The notes beneath the pieces were generated by a model. That model searched no databases. It saw nothing but the letters and a program-made list of their open reading frames with translations, and was not told where the DNA came from. A DNA stretch of 64,000 bases from Panicum virgatum (lineage: Eukaryota > Streptophyta > Magnoliopsida > Poales > Poaceae): assembly GCF_016808335.1 (NCBI RefSeq), contig NC_053148.1, positions 16,396,433 to 16,460,432 of the forward strand. Direction: 5' to 3'. The translations under genes were made by a program, and so were the position numbers. Within the stretch, counting starts at the first letter, position 1. Each line of letters begins with the position of its first letter. Of this stretch, positions 22,826 to 34,010 are shown piece after piece.

Positions 22826-25229
22826 TTGATTTGAATTTGGATTCATAGAGTTTAAATTCAAATCGAATTTGTAGAATTTTTTTTTTGAAAAAAGGAAAAT
22901 AGGAAAAACTTTTTCGGTCCAAAACAACAGCCCGACCCGTTTTTCTTTTGTCTGCAGCCCCATCCGCCACCGGCCTTCCTTTGACGCGCAAAGCGACTCT
23001 CCATCGCCTCTATATAAGCACCGTCCCCCTCTTATTTTCTCTGCGCCCAGAAATCAGTGCCGCCGGCCATAGGCCCTTTTTTCTTTTCTGGGCAGACGTC
23101 GTCCCCCTGCGCCGCTTTCCCTCTTCCTCCTGCATGCCATGCATGCACTGCTGCCGCCCGTCTCAGGTTGCCCCTGCGCCCTGCGCTACCTGCTGTGCAT
23201 GCCTGCGCCGCCTGCCGCCCTGTGCTGCATGCTGCGTTGCCTCCCTGCCTGCTCTGCCCCTGTGCTGCCGCCGTGAGTTTTTTTTGTTTCCCTAAAATTG
23301 AGGATCTTTGCTACGAGCACAAGACAACGCACCAGAGGAGTTCCAGGCTGATCACCGATCTGCTGTTCCTTCCGGTTTCGATTCCCATCATCACGATTCA
23401 TCTCTGCCATGGGTAAGCGGTAAAACGGTTTCCCCTCGATCTCACCGTTTTAGATTCGTTTTCGTTCATTCTTGTTGCGTTAGTTTTAGCGTAATCTATC
23501 GTTTAGTAGTGCTTTTATATCGTAGTTCTTGTTTTAAAAATAAATATATAATTAATTTGATTAATTTTCTCTTATCTAGTGTTTTCAATTAAAATTCAAT
23601 TAAGTTTTTACTCCAATTTTTATAATTGGTGTTAACTTGATTAATATCAACTCAAATGTGTTTATAATATAATTTGTTAGTTCCACACAAATCATATAAA
23701 GTTGTGTGTTTAGATGTTTATACATGTTTCATTCAAAATAATTGTTTAATTAGTAATTTGTACATAGATAAAATTGGATTAAGTTCTACTTCGTCTTTGC
23801 AAATAAAAATATAATATGAGTTAATTAAAATTAGTGTTATTTCTTTTTAATAATATTTACCTATAGTTTTAATTAAAATAAATAAAGTTTATAGTTCTTA
23901 AGTTTCTTTTATAACACAAAACTCCCGATAGTTGTTTTTGTTAACCCTAGTTCCATTTTCGCGTCTCTTGCGTTCTCGTAACCATTCCAGCGAGCCTCGA
24001 AAGTCAGTACGTCCTTTTAAAATCTTTTCTTTTGTTTTGGTGTATTGTTCTTAGTTGTTCTTGTTGTTTTCTTTGTATGGTTGCTCGATGTTTGCTTCGA
24101 GTAGAAGGATCGATGCTCGAAGTTTAAAGAATCAAGTTTTCCAAGTGAGCAAGAGCTGAAAGACAGTAAGAGTAGCTTTTCATTGGAGAAAGGCAAGTGG
24201 ACCCTTGATCATGTTTTTGACCCATGAAATCACCAAATCTATCACATTTACTTTTATGTACATGCATGTGTTTATAATATGATGGGAACCGAGTTAAGGA
24301 CATGCCTAGTATTGTTTACCTTATTCCCTGATCAACTTGGGTTTATTTTCATGTTGGGTAGCTATGCTAGTCGCTTTACCTTGGTTATGGGTGGATAATG
24401 TTAATACCAATGCTATACTTGTTTACTTCATGTTCATGATGGCTTAATGTTGTTAATCAAGAGTATATGATTTAATTGGAACATGGAGAGCCACCCAGGA
24501 AAACAGTGCAACCACAATACTATATGGCTCTGGTCTTGGCTCAGTAACTAGATGATCTATATGTCGTGTCTGGGGCGTTTGATTGGTGGATTTCTCGGGT
24601 TATTGAGCTTTGAGGAGAGGGTGAAGGAAGCTTCGTCTTCTGAGGTACCGCAGAAAGCAAGGGACCAGTGCGTACATATAGTGATTCTTTGGAAAAGCCT
24701 CGTAGTGAATCCCTAGCCACTCACCAAAGGAAGTGTTTAAGGGCTTTGCAAACCCGGGCGACATGGGAAACACGAATTGTGGGTAAAGTGTACAACCTCT
24801 GCAGAGTGTAAAACTGATATATTAGCCATGCTCACGGTCAAGAGAGGCTTGAACCCTCACATGATTAATAAACTTAAAGATGGATTTAAATCACATTCTG
24901 GTTATTTCTTGTGGCCTTGCTGAGTACCAACCATAAGTGTACTCACCCTTGCTTACTGCTGCTCAGAAGGAAAGATGTATGAAGTCTGTTGAAGATGTTG
25001 CTGAGTTCTAGGCGTACGCAACCCCCAGTCGATTGCCTGTGAAGTTTGGAGCATTCGTTTCCAGGATAAGCTGTATAACTCTGATAGTCTTTTATTTGTT
25101 TTAGTTCTCTTTTTTGTGATACTGTTACTGATTTTTCACTTATAATGTCTCCATATGTATGAAATTTGATCCTGACATACATATAGTTATGCATTCGGTT
25201 TTGTTCTTAGAACCGGGTGTGACAGAACG
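22826..25229 (+). repeat. Gypsy LTR fragment inside LINE (no clear TSD)
   Basis: This segment separates LINE ORF1 (ending APPVSF at 25230) from ORF2. It has a TATA box (TATATAAGCA) at 23011-23020, a GC-rich leader, a long AT-rich middle and a terminus ending GGTGTGACA at 25229. The layout, and CTTGCTGAGTAC followed by ACTCACCCTTGCTTACTGC near the end, resemble the two long solo LTRs at 37323 and 51095. Its left end is missing against the MITE half and I find no matching 5-bp duplication, so a deletion probably accompanied or followed insertion. No coding sequence is supported. Confidence 0.6.
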
Positions 25230-27555
25230 ACACCGGAGGTGCATCCTCGCCGCTCAAGGCAGGTGCTGGTTGTCCATCGTACCCATCAGACGAGAGTGAA
25301 GCCATTGCAGTGGTTGCCGCCAGGGAGATTTCTGGCGCCAGAGGAGCACCATCCACGGTGATCGAATCCGACGGCGCCATGTCCTCTGCGACCAGGAGCA
25401 TCCAGGCCAGCGCGAGGGAAAGTGTGGTGTCATCGGCTGCCCTGTTCTCGGAATTGGCTTCGCCAGGAGGACCTAGCGCTATGGCCCGTCCGCGAGAAAC
25501 AACATCAACAGCCGCAACTGCAAGGATTGCAGGAGCCGGAGTTGTTAACTCGACATCAGGGCACACGGTGGTCGCAGAGTCCATGGGTAACACGTCCTCG
25601 GGCGTCGGGTGCGAGAGAGGGGTGGTCGCCGGGGAGAGATCCTCCGCACCCGCATTACCAGGAGGGCAGCACAAGGGTCCCACATCCAGAGTCGAGTCAG
25701 TAGGGGCCACCAGGTCAAAGGTCGGGGAAGGCGGAGTCGGGAGCGAGGCGTCCACCGTCGACAGCGCGAACGTCACGATAATGGGCTGCCCTGCATCTGC
25801 TCCAGTAACGGGAACTGAAGCAGCCGCCTCGTCAACCAGGCTGCCGGGCGCCCTGCTTTCTTGGGGGACATCAATGAGCTCGACCCTCAGAGCGTCACCT
25901 CGGGCAGGGCCCCGAGGCCTATCAGAATGTGGGCCCAGATGAGAGTGGACAGGGCCACGCTGGGTCCTCACCGGAGTGCATCATGTCCCGCCAGAGCTAG
26001 GGAAGAACGTCGAAGGTGGTCGTCCTCCAGAGGTGGTGGTGGAGGGGGAACGTCGTCTGCTCCTGATGCCGGGCCGTCCAGGGTCGCCACCCTGATCAAG
26101 ATGGGGTAGAGGAGGCAGTGCCGCTCCCGTGCACCACGCCCCGCGGGGACCTCCGGCTCCGGGATGACGAGATCAATCTCCGAGGGAATATCCCAGGGTT
26201 TGGAGCACCATGCCGCACACCGGAAGACCTCACGTTGCATAGCGGACGCCGGGTGAATGTCGCATGGAAGGTAGCAATCATCGAGTAGCTATGCCGCAGT
26301 TTCCAGCTCCCAGGCATGCGCCGGAATACCTTGGAGCTCGACCTCCACCATAGTAGGGAGAGCAACCGCTGATGAGGTAAGGAAGCGAAACCAGCGCTTG
26401 AAGTGTAGACTCCCCATAGGCAAGTAAATCGGCCTTCCATCACCAAGAATTCGAGATGCCGTGTCCTCGTCCAGTGAAATCAAAAGGGAGTTCGCCGGCC
26501 CCAAGGTGTGAGTGGCCATTGAACCCTCCTTGATCTCAAACCATGAGGCAATCGTCGGCAGGATGGAGCCAGCGAGGTCTTCAGGGCTGTCCGCGACCAC
26601 CGTCACGATGAGGGCCCTACCAGCAAGGCTCGCTTCCCGTTGGTCGATGGCCGGCGATCGTTGGATAATCCGGCGCGGCCACCGAGCGGAGGCAGCGTTG
26701 GCGGCCAGGCAGTCTTCACCGTTCGAAATCGGAGACGGAGCATCATCGGGCACCACAGGAGCTGGGGTCCGGGGGGCACGATTCTGACATCTTTTCCACG
26801 TGCATCTCTGTCGCAGAGCATGTAGGGGCCTCGCCCGACCCCGACACGTCTGCCGTGTGCGCCACCGAGGAGCCGCCGTGGCCATCGACCAAAGCCGCCG
26901 CAGCCTGAGTGGGGGCAGACACCTGCCGCCACACCATTCTGGGTGCCGCGGCTGGAGGGTAACGACGACGCGGGCAGGAATAGGAACTGTGGCCCTTCTC
27001 CCTGCACTGGAAGCAGTGAGTGCTGGTCTTGTAGGCCGCCGCTCGATGATCCGGGGAGAAGCAGTTGAAGCAGTTCCCCCTGAGGTCAACAGGCACCGGA
27101 CGATGAGGGCGGCGATCCAGGTGACGGAGCGCCCTGCGCATATGTCGGCGCAGCACGGTTTGCCAGCCGTTGGACGTCACTGCCGGAGAGGGCGCTGAAG
27201 GGCGGGGGGCATGCGGGTGCTGCACAATCAGGGGAGGTGCTCCGCCCGGATGAGCAGAGGGGCCCGGGGAAGGGGTCGCCGCCGACGCCGCCGGCTTGAT
27301 AGCAGCCAAAAGAACCTCCTTGAAGGAAGGATGTGAAACGCCGCCGCCAGTCTTTGCAGACGGCGGGGTATCGCGGCTCCAGCGCTGGACCCTGTTCCAC
27401 CCAGATGGAACCGCAGAGGAGGGTGTTCCTGGCGACGGGGAGAGGGGGGACGACGGGGAGGTGGCCGCCAGGCTCAGGATGAGCGGCGGCGGGAGGCTGG
27501 TGGGTGGGCTGGAATCACCAGGGAGGTGAGGGGGCACGGGAGGTGAAGGGAGCAT
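25230..27555 (-). pseudogene. LINE ORF1 (nucleic-acid-binding protein)
   Basis: ATG at 27555 starts MLPSPPVPPHLPGD, a Pro/Ser-rich N-terminus. Two zinc knuckles follow: CFNCFSPDHRAAAY (last Cys replaced by Tyr) and CFQCREKGHSSYSC (complete). After a frameshift near 26750-26780 comes a DUF4283-like region (TLGPANSLLISLDEDTAS, LHFKRWFRFLTSSAV, EVELQGIPAHAWEL), a TAG at 26289-26291, FRCAAWCSKPWDIPSEIDLV, and a second frameshift near 25970 into an Ala/Pro-rich tail cut by the LTR fragment. ORF1 proteins coat LINE RNA. Confidence 0.8.
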
Positions 27556-27578
27556 GTTGGAACCTGATGACACTGCAC

Positions 27579-27594
27579 CTAGAGAAAAGAGGCT
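27579..27594. repeat. LINE target-site duplication, right copy
   Basis: Identical to 12722-12737 (CTAGAGAAAAGAGGCT). Confidence 0.92.
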
Positions 27595-29131
27595 CAAACT
27601 CGCCCAAGAGGGATGATGATTGTTCATCTTCATAAAAGTGAAGGGTAACTTCCGAGTCGTGCTCTTTGGAAGCAGCAGATTTTGCAACCTCGGAGAGAAT
27701 GGACTCGGATGGTATGAACAGAGATTCATGCATCATTTCCTTGAGCGGGTTTGGCTCGGGAAAATGCTTCGCCATAGTATTTTCTAAGCAAGAGGTAGCA
27801 GTGGCAGAAGCAGTTTTCCTAAGCGTTACATCTAGGTTCCCTTGAGATGCGAGAAGTTTTTCAAGCGGGAAGCCTAGGAAAAGATCAAAATCGAGGATAT
27901 CGAAGATATGGAAATCTAAGTTGATCTCGATCTTGTCTATTATAAGAGGCACGGCACTTGCGACCCCCCAACATTTAAGGATGTGTCCTGAGGGACAACT
28001 CTTTAAGAGCGTGTCGGATGGTCTTAGCGTAACATTGCCCAGAAGAGTGTACGCTAAGTGCCATGGCAAAATATTAACCTCCATGATGGGGTTAATGTGG
28101 GCTTCTATGGTGGTTCCCCGTATTGAGCAAGGAGTGATCGTGGAGGGTGAGCTAATCCAAATTGCTTCAGAAAAGCGTTTCTCTCCATCTGACCAATCCT
28201 CCTTCATGGCTTCCTCGAGAAGTGCTTCATTATGAGAAGCAAGAGAAGGAGGTACCGTAGGCCTAAGGGAGGGTTCTGTCAAAAGATCTCTAGATTGATC
28301 GGTGTGGACATCGGAGGGTTCCTTCCCTGAATGGGCATCTATGAGATTCGAGGTGTTTCTATGGTTTCCCTTTGATTCATCCTCGAAGCTAGAAGAGAAC
28401 TTCGGGGGGTGAATCTCTTCTCCCTCCGATGTTCCTGGTTCGGGTGAGGACTCTATGGTTGAATCTCGAGATATTGAAGATGAAGGATTGGGTTCAGCTG
28501 CTAAGAAATCCTCTTGGGTCAACTCACACTCCTCTTGGAGAGGATCATACTCGGCTGACAAGGAGGTGTACTCAGCAATATAATCTAGGATTTTATTAAC
28601 CTCATCCGAAAACTTTTGGAGGGGTACTCCTCCAGTGATGGAGTTGAGATAATCGGCAGAATCCTTATCGAGACTCTTCTTAAATTTCCAAAGGACTAAA
28701 GGATTGAGTGTTGACATGGTAGGGTCGGACTTCACTAGGAACGAAAATCTGGCCCAGGTTGCGCCTAAAGTTTCCTTCTCATTCTGCTGGAAGAACATGA
28801 TAGAGAATGTCTTCTTTAAGGAGTCCAAGCTGCCCTTTCCGGTATATGTATAGGACGTGTACCATTGCTCTGCCCTCCCTTTAAGAGAGAAGGGAAACAA
28901 CATCCACCGGAGGACATCTTGTTTCATGCTTGCAGAGGCAAAGCATGAACAAAGCTGCTCAAACTCTCTCAGATGGTGGTCTGGGTTCTCGCTACTTAAC
29001 CCAGAGAAGGAAAGCTCCCGAACCATAGCGATAAGGTCAGGACAAGGTTCATAGCCAGATATGGAAGAGGATGGTGGCTCATTGAACTCGCCCCTTGAGG
29101 CAGAGAGGCTGTGAATGGATGGCTTCTCCAT
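27579..29131 (-). CDS. Gypsy1 gag-like protein with degenerate retropepsin fold, N-terminal part
   Basis: ATG at 29131 (MEKPSIHSLSASRGEFNEPP) opens a frame with no stop to the LINE insertion and onward at 12721. Residues about 35-190 are a retrotransposon gag domain (HHLREFEQLCSCFA, LRWMLFPFSLKGRAEQWY). A Ser/Glu-rich linker follows, then a retropepsin-like segment (IRGTTIEAHINPIMEVNIL ... FHIFDILDFDLFLGFPLEKLL). Where active proteases have Asp-Thr/Ser-Gly this has N-P-I-M, so catalysis is unlikely. No zinc knuckle is seen. It probably acts as a structural gag; the LINE insertion now breaks it. Confidence 0.75.
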
Positions 29132-29312
29132 GGGTAGTGGGGGTAAAGATAGCAGGAAGAAAACTAAAGATGATACGGGATAAATCCCGTAGGGTAGAGA
29201 AGCTTTTAAAGGATAGCTCCTCTATGGGTAGCGGGGGTCAAGGTAGAAGAAAAGAAAAGCAAAGGATACGAGGACGTCTAGGTTTGAAGAAAGATACAAC
29301 AACAACAACCAT

Positions 29313-29330
29313 TCCCCGGCAACAGCGTCA
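29313..29330 (-). promoter_or_regulatory. Gypsy1 primer-binding site (tRNA-Asp type)
   Basis: The minus strand reads TGACGCTGTTGCCGGGGA, 7 nt inside the 5' LTR. It differs at two positions from TGGCGCCGTTGCCGGGGA, the tRNA-Asp complement typical of Athila-like elements. Confidence 0.85.
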
Positions 29331-29337
29331 GAAAGCT

Positions 29338-30758
29338 TGTTGGGTATTTTAGTGTCACGAATAAATCCTCAAGTGCACGGATACCGTTGTAGCTTTCACC
29401 TCAAAGTATTCCAAGGGTTATCGAATCCACAGGGAACATGTGTGCACTCTCTTCTATTCTAATCGGTCCAAGGACACACCAAGATAGGTAGAAGGATAGA
29501 GAGGGTTCCTAAGATTATGCTACTGCCGAGTTAAAGGTCGATCTCTTGGGCACAATACTCACTTCGGGCACCGGCTTACAACTGGTCTGCCAGTCGACTC
29601 TGACCAACAGCTCTATGCTATATCCGAACGTGGAGGATTACGAAGGACCAATAGGGCTGTCACCACCTACGGCCTACCTCTAACAAACCGTGGGATATAA
29701 GGCAAATGAAGGATAACCCTTAGCCTAGACACCACGCCTACGCTACTGATTACTACTGTAATCTAACAACGTATGACGTCCCGTAGCAAACTACAGCAAT
29801 CTGTATGAATACAGAGCGACGAACCCGCGAGTAAGAGAACTAATCTCACTCAACTACAAGCACTACTAGCATCTACTATACCAAGTAAAATACTAGAGAT
29901 AGGAACCATGAATACTTACTAAAACCCGAAGAATGTAGCAGCATCCATAGAGGTACAAGCTGGGGCAGAATGCCGACACCCCGGCACTTCTCCCGAACTA
30001 CTCCCTCACTCTCGTAGAGGTACAAAAATGGAGAAGAGCGCCGAAGACCGGCGCCCCTCCTGAGTACCTCTACCCTCTCCCTACTCTATGGCATTTCTAA
30101 ACCAAGAGAAGGCTTGAGAGAGCACTTGGATGGATGTCTTCATTTGGAGCCCCCCTCTACTATTTATAGTGGGGTGCCATGGCCTCCTCGGCTGTAGGAT
30201 TGAGCCGGTGCCTCCTTGCACCTCCTTTGGCATCGAATGAGGGATCTCCACGTGGAAGATGAGGCCGAGGCGAACTGACCTTAGGTCGGGCGATCTGGTT
30301 TGTCGGCCGATCGGAAAAGGTGGCCGAACCACCTCAAACTTGGTCTGGAGGCTGCTACATGGGCCCCCATGTCATACCCAGGGGTGTAGGCCCCACTTAA
30401 GGCGGTTTAGATGCTCTAGTGGGCCCGTGGATCCTTGTGAACGCGTCTGATTTGTTGAGAGGGTGTTGCCACGGATTGATGATGTGTCACCTTCCTTGTG
30501 GGCTGCATTCCTTCTCATGTGAGGCTATTTAGTGGGCCATTTGATCCTTGTACGTAGTTGCACATTTTGCCTTGATCTGTGGAGTGTGTTTTCCTGCTCA
30601 TGAAGTGTGTTTTCACCCTTATTTCACCTGCATACAAATAATTACCAACACTCGTGGAAATGGTTAGTAATAAACCCCTACCACTATGTTGATGTTTGCA
30701 TTTCATGTGTTTATGCAGGAGTTGACGGCCTAAATTTGGTACTTAAGAGCTGTCAACA
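29338..30758 (-). repeat. Gypsy1 5' LTR
   Basis: 1421 bp with minus-strand TATA box at 30160-30169 (CTATAAATAG). It ends beside TSD TGCTC at 30759-30763. Confidence 0.92.
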
Positions 30759-31836
30759 TGCTCGACCACTTGAGTGGTTGGGAGCCCCCGGGCACCGGGG
30801 ATGCCGCGCAAACCTCCCTCCAGAGGAGCTTCGCCTTCCTTCAGGACAGTGGTGCACTTGCCCCACTGAAGATGGTAGCAACCGCGTGCTGCGGCTCCTA
30901 GAATCCCAAATTAGCACCGCCTGTGCCAGCTTGGCCGTGGTCGTTTTGGTCGTCATGATCGTCGGGTCGACGATCGTCGCGGCCCCGCTGGCACCAAGCC
31001 ACGAGGTCCTTGACGAGCCGGCACTCGGTGAGATCGGGCCGGTCGGTGGAGTGGAGCTCGCATCATTTGTTGCCATCCCGACGGGGAGGGGTCGGTGGAG
31101 TGGAGCTCCCCTTGTGTGGCTGCCTTGGGCGCCTTCCGCGGCAGAACGGTGGCAGCCTACCCCTTGTTCACCTTGGTGCCGGGCTTGGGGCCGTCTCGCA
31201 CCGGAGTTTCCTCCGGGGCATCCCGGCGCTCGACCCTGGCGTGTGCCTCGGCCTCCCGAGCGTACTTGTCCGCCAAAGCGAATAGTTCGGAGACGGTTTC
31301 CACGTTGTGGGTCTCCAGCTTGCCTACCAACCTCTTGTTGGTGACTCCTTCGCTGAACGTCATGATCACGGCGGTCGGCGAGATGCGGGGGATGGTGTTC
31401 CGTACCTGGCTGAAGCACTGGATCTACCGTCACAGCGTTTTGCCTTTGCATTGTCAGATGACGAGGAGATCGCCGCGCGTTCCGGGTCGCGTCAACGATC
31501 TGGAGAAGTTGGTGACGAACTACTCGCACAGTTCCCCCTAGGACCTGACGGACCCTGGTGGGAGGTTCATCAGCCACGAGCAGTCCGTGCCCCGGAGGGC
31601 GACGTGGAAGTAGTTTGCCATGACTTGGGGGCCTCCTCGGCTGCCTGGATGGCGGTGGTGTAGATCTTGAGGAATTCCTCCGGGTCGATGGTGCCATCAT
31701 ACTTCTCGGGCAGATCCGATCGGAAGTTGGTGGGACAGTTGACCCACCTCAAGTTTGTCGTGAACGCCCAGCAGCCAGCCCCGTACGGGCCGGTGTCGTC
31801 ATTGGAGGTGGTGCCGTTGCCCATGGGCATGCCAGA
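30759..31836 (-). pseudogene. Element X gag, central part
   Basis: Minus-strand frames read GMPMGNGTTSNDDTGPYG, FRSDLPEKYDGTIDPEEF, LKIYTTAIQAAEEAPK and, after frameshifts, MTFSEGVTNKRLVGKLETHN, ELFALADKYAREAEAHARVE. This is the capsid core of a TAT-type gag: the DLPEKYDGT / IYTTAIQAA block then the GVxNKRLVGKL and ALADKYAREAEA blocks. Upstream it joins CLATDDHASS beyond Gypsy2; downstream the reading is cut by Gypsy1. Multiple frameshifts make it a pseudogene. Confidence 0.78.
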
Positions 31837-33195
31837 TGTTGACACTTCTTAGCGCAATCACTAGGAACGAGGTTGTTAAGCTCGTCCCCGGCAACGGCAC
31901 CAGAAATGCTTGTGTGGTATGTCTTAACATTTACAGAAAAATCCACAAGCGCACGGATATACCGTTGTAGCATTTCACCCGGAAGTATTCAGGGTATCGT
32001 TATTTATATTTTCCCAAGGGATGGCTAGGTTGTGTAAAATGTATTTACTTAGTTGCATAACCATGACACGTATGAAGTAAGATGAAGACCACTGACTATA
32101 CAGGGGTAAGTGATAAATGAATAATAATCAGGGGCAATGTGACACACACAGAACAGTCAACTCTCATGAATAAAGAATAAACAAGCAATCCTAAGGTTAG
32201 TGGGAGCGTAGTCAAAGATTCCTACTATACTACTTATGTTAGCAGATAAGTTACCACCTGCGGTATACCCAGTCACACCGTGGAGCACCGTCATATCCGA
32301 AGGATCCCGCATACCCGGCCACATTGCCCGCATATGAGGCTCACTACCCTAACACCCCCGGGTCCCCCACCCTTCGGATGGACAGGTAAGATGCTAAGGC
32401 AAGCCCGAAAGTACAATGAACCAATATCCTTACCCAGATCATCTGGTGTAAGCATGCAACTAGAATAACTTGATGAAGCACTGATCAAGGCTAAGCAAGC
32501 TACGAACATAGCAAGATAACCAAGAACGAACTCAATTAGAATAGCATAAAGAAAGTCGGAATACAAAGCCATACCAGAGGCCAAGGATAGCTCGCCGACC
32601 CCGAGGACGACTAGATTCGCTAAGGAGATGAAGTACAAGCCTAGTTCCACTACCCTAAGGAGTACAAGTAATAAGAGAGTGTAGAGAGAGAGGCTTCCAA
32701 GTGGTGTGTTGTGAGAGTGGTGGGAGGACCTTTATTTAGTTCTTGAGGTCGGTACCCGCCATCTCCTTGTATGGAAACATCGTCAACCGCCTTCAGGAGG
32801 ATAGGATCAAACTTCCCGCCAAATCTCAGCCTCGGAGGATGCCAGGTGGGGTCGGCCGACCCCCCCCCCCTTGGCGCCATTTGCCACCGACCTTCTCTGG
32901 TTCACTACCTGGTGGGTCCTGATGTCAGATGGTCGGTGCGGGGCTTGGTTGGTCAGTTTGGTCTGGTTTGTGGGCCTCCTCTCCTCATGTTACGTAGGAC
33001 ACGATCGTCTGTGACTTCTGTCTCCATATTCGTCGTATTTTCGTCTTATTCTGGACTTGTGCTCCTGAAATCATAAATTCTCGAAAATAACTGTGGAGAT
33101 AGGTTAGTGATACAAATATGCGAGTAAGAGGTATAGTTTTCCTTATTTTATGAGTATAGTTGACGATCATATTTCGCACTTAATGACCATCAACA
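31837..33195 (-). repeat. Gypsy2 3' LTR
   Basis: 1359 bp, shorter than the 5' LTR because about 180 bp are missing near 32248. The internal primer-site copy is at 31885-31902 with one change (GGTGCC for GGCGCC on the minus strand). The TATA box is degraded to CTAAATAAAG. A C run (about 13) is at 32858-32870. Confidence 0.9.
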
Positions 33196-33412
33196 ACAGA
33201 CGATGCGTGGTCGTCGGTGGCTAGAAAAGGTACTAGAAAAGTTTCTAGCATGCAAGGGTGTTTTGAAAATTCAAATATGCAGTGGGAAAAATCAGAAAAA
33301 ATCAAGAAAAAACAATAAATGATGGAGAGTGAATATGAGATACGTACCGGTTTACCTTCGGCAAGGGCTCGTCGTTTAGAGTCTGACGAGCGGGACCTTT
33401 CTCCTGCTGTGT

Positions 33413-34010
33413 TTACCATTGTTCGGCTTGCCCTGGAGAATTGGACGAGGACGAACTTGCGACCTTACGCCACACCTTCTTTGCACGTCTTTTCTTGGAT
33501 CTTGTGGTCGTAGGTCTTGGTAGTGGGGATTCTGGAGCATCCCAAATTGCCTGCCCTTCGTCATCCTGTCGGTTCAGGATGCGCTGCTCTTCCCTTTGTT
33601 TGAATATGAAGAACATGTCCTCCTTCTCGACGCAGAAACAAATTTCTCCTTTTCCTACGTCTATCCTTGCTCTGGCGGCCCTCAGGAATGGTCGCCCAAG
33701 AATGAGCTCGATTCCGAGGTCACCCTCTATATCCATGACCACAAAGTCTGCAAGGACGAAGGAGTCTCGCACGGGGACCAGGACATTCTTGGCTATCCCT
33801 TCGGGATACCGGATTGTAGAGTATGCGAGCTGCACACACATGTATGTTGGGGAGAGAGCAGTGTATAAGAGTTTCTCATATATTACCATGGGCATAATGT
33901 TGACACTGCCCCCTAGGTCGCAGAGTGCATGCTCATATTATAGATCAAAGATTGAGCAACTGATCATGGGGACCCCTGGATCTTCTTGAATTGCTGCTAC
34001 CAGGCCATCC
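33413..34010 (-). pseudogene. Gypsy2 retropepsin
   Basis: The minus strand reads HALCDLGGSVNIMPMVIYEKL, the Athila-type active site (C-D-L-G-A/G-S), then LADFVVMDIEGDLGIELILG, RPFLRAARARIDVGKGEI and a basic C-terminus ending at 33413. The Asp-Leu-Gly core and the ILGRPFL signature near the fold's end are present. A stop (FDL-stop-YEHALC) separates it from gag. The normal continuation into RT is missing. It would process the gag polyprotein. Confidence 0.75.

Larger units (their letters stand above)
12738..27578 (-). mobile_element. L1-type LINE, near full length, with two nested insertions
   Basis: This minus-strand LINE has a short A tail (poly(T) 12737-12744), a 3' end resembling other grass LINEs (TATTGATACGCAGATCTCC on the minus strand), ORF2 (endonuclease, RT, zf-RVT) and ORF1 with zinc knuckles. 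It is bounded by 16-bp TSDs. With the copia element and LTR fragment removed it is about 6.1 kb, a usual full length. It interrupts the Gypsy1 gag-like ORF. Both ORFs carry stops or frameshifts, so it is dead. Confidence 0.93.
8814..30758 (-). mobile_element. Gypsy1, non-autonomous Athila-like LTR element with nested LINE
   Basis: LTRs at 8814-10212 and 29338-30758 are in direct orientation, both with ends TGTTGACGGC...CAACA on the minus strand, and TSD TGCTC at 8809-8813 and 30759-30763. A primer site complementary to tRNA-Asp lies beside the upper LTR and a polypurine tract beside the lower. It is 21.9 kb with the LINE and about 7.1 kb without. Internal coding is one gag-like frame, and no RT, RNase H or integrase is seen, so it depended on partner proteins. 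It inserted between gag and protease of element X. Confidence 0.93.

Noticed and set aside
22636..25229. Complete solo LTR with TG...CA ends from 22636
   Set aside because: TGGCACG at 22636 is LINE coding sequence (KRAMNPS on the minus strand), and no 5-bp duplication matches the right flank.
2882..33195. LTRs at 2882-4387 and 31837-33195 as a pair bounding one large element
   Set aside because: They are in opposite orientation, and each has its own consistent TSD (ACTAC for the first; CCAGA for 31837-37160), so they are separate insertions of one family.
32250..33195. Host gene promoter with TATA near 32735
   Set aside because: The sequence is the Gypsy2 LTR promoter region, matched to the other LTR at 36695.
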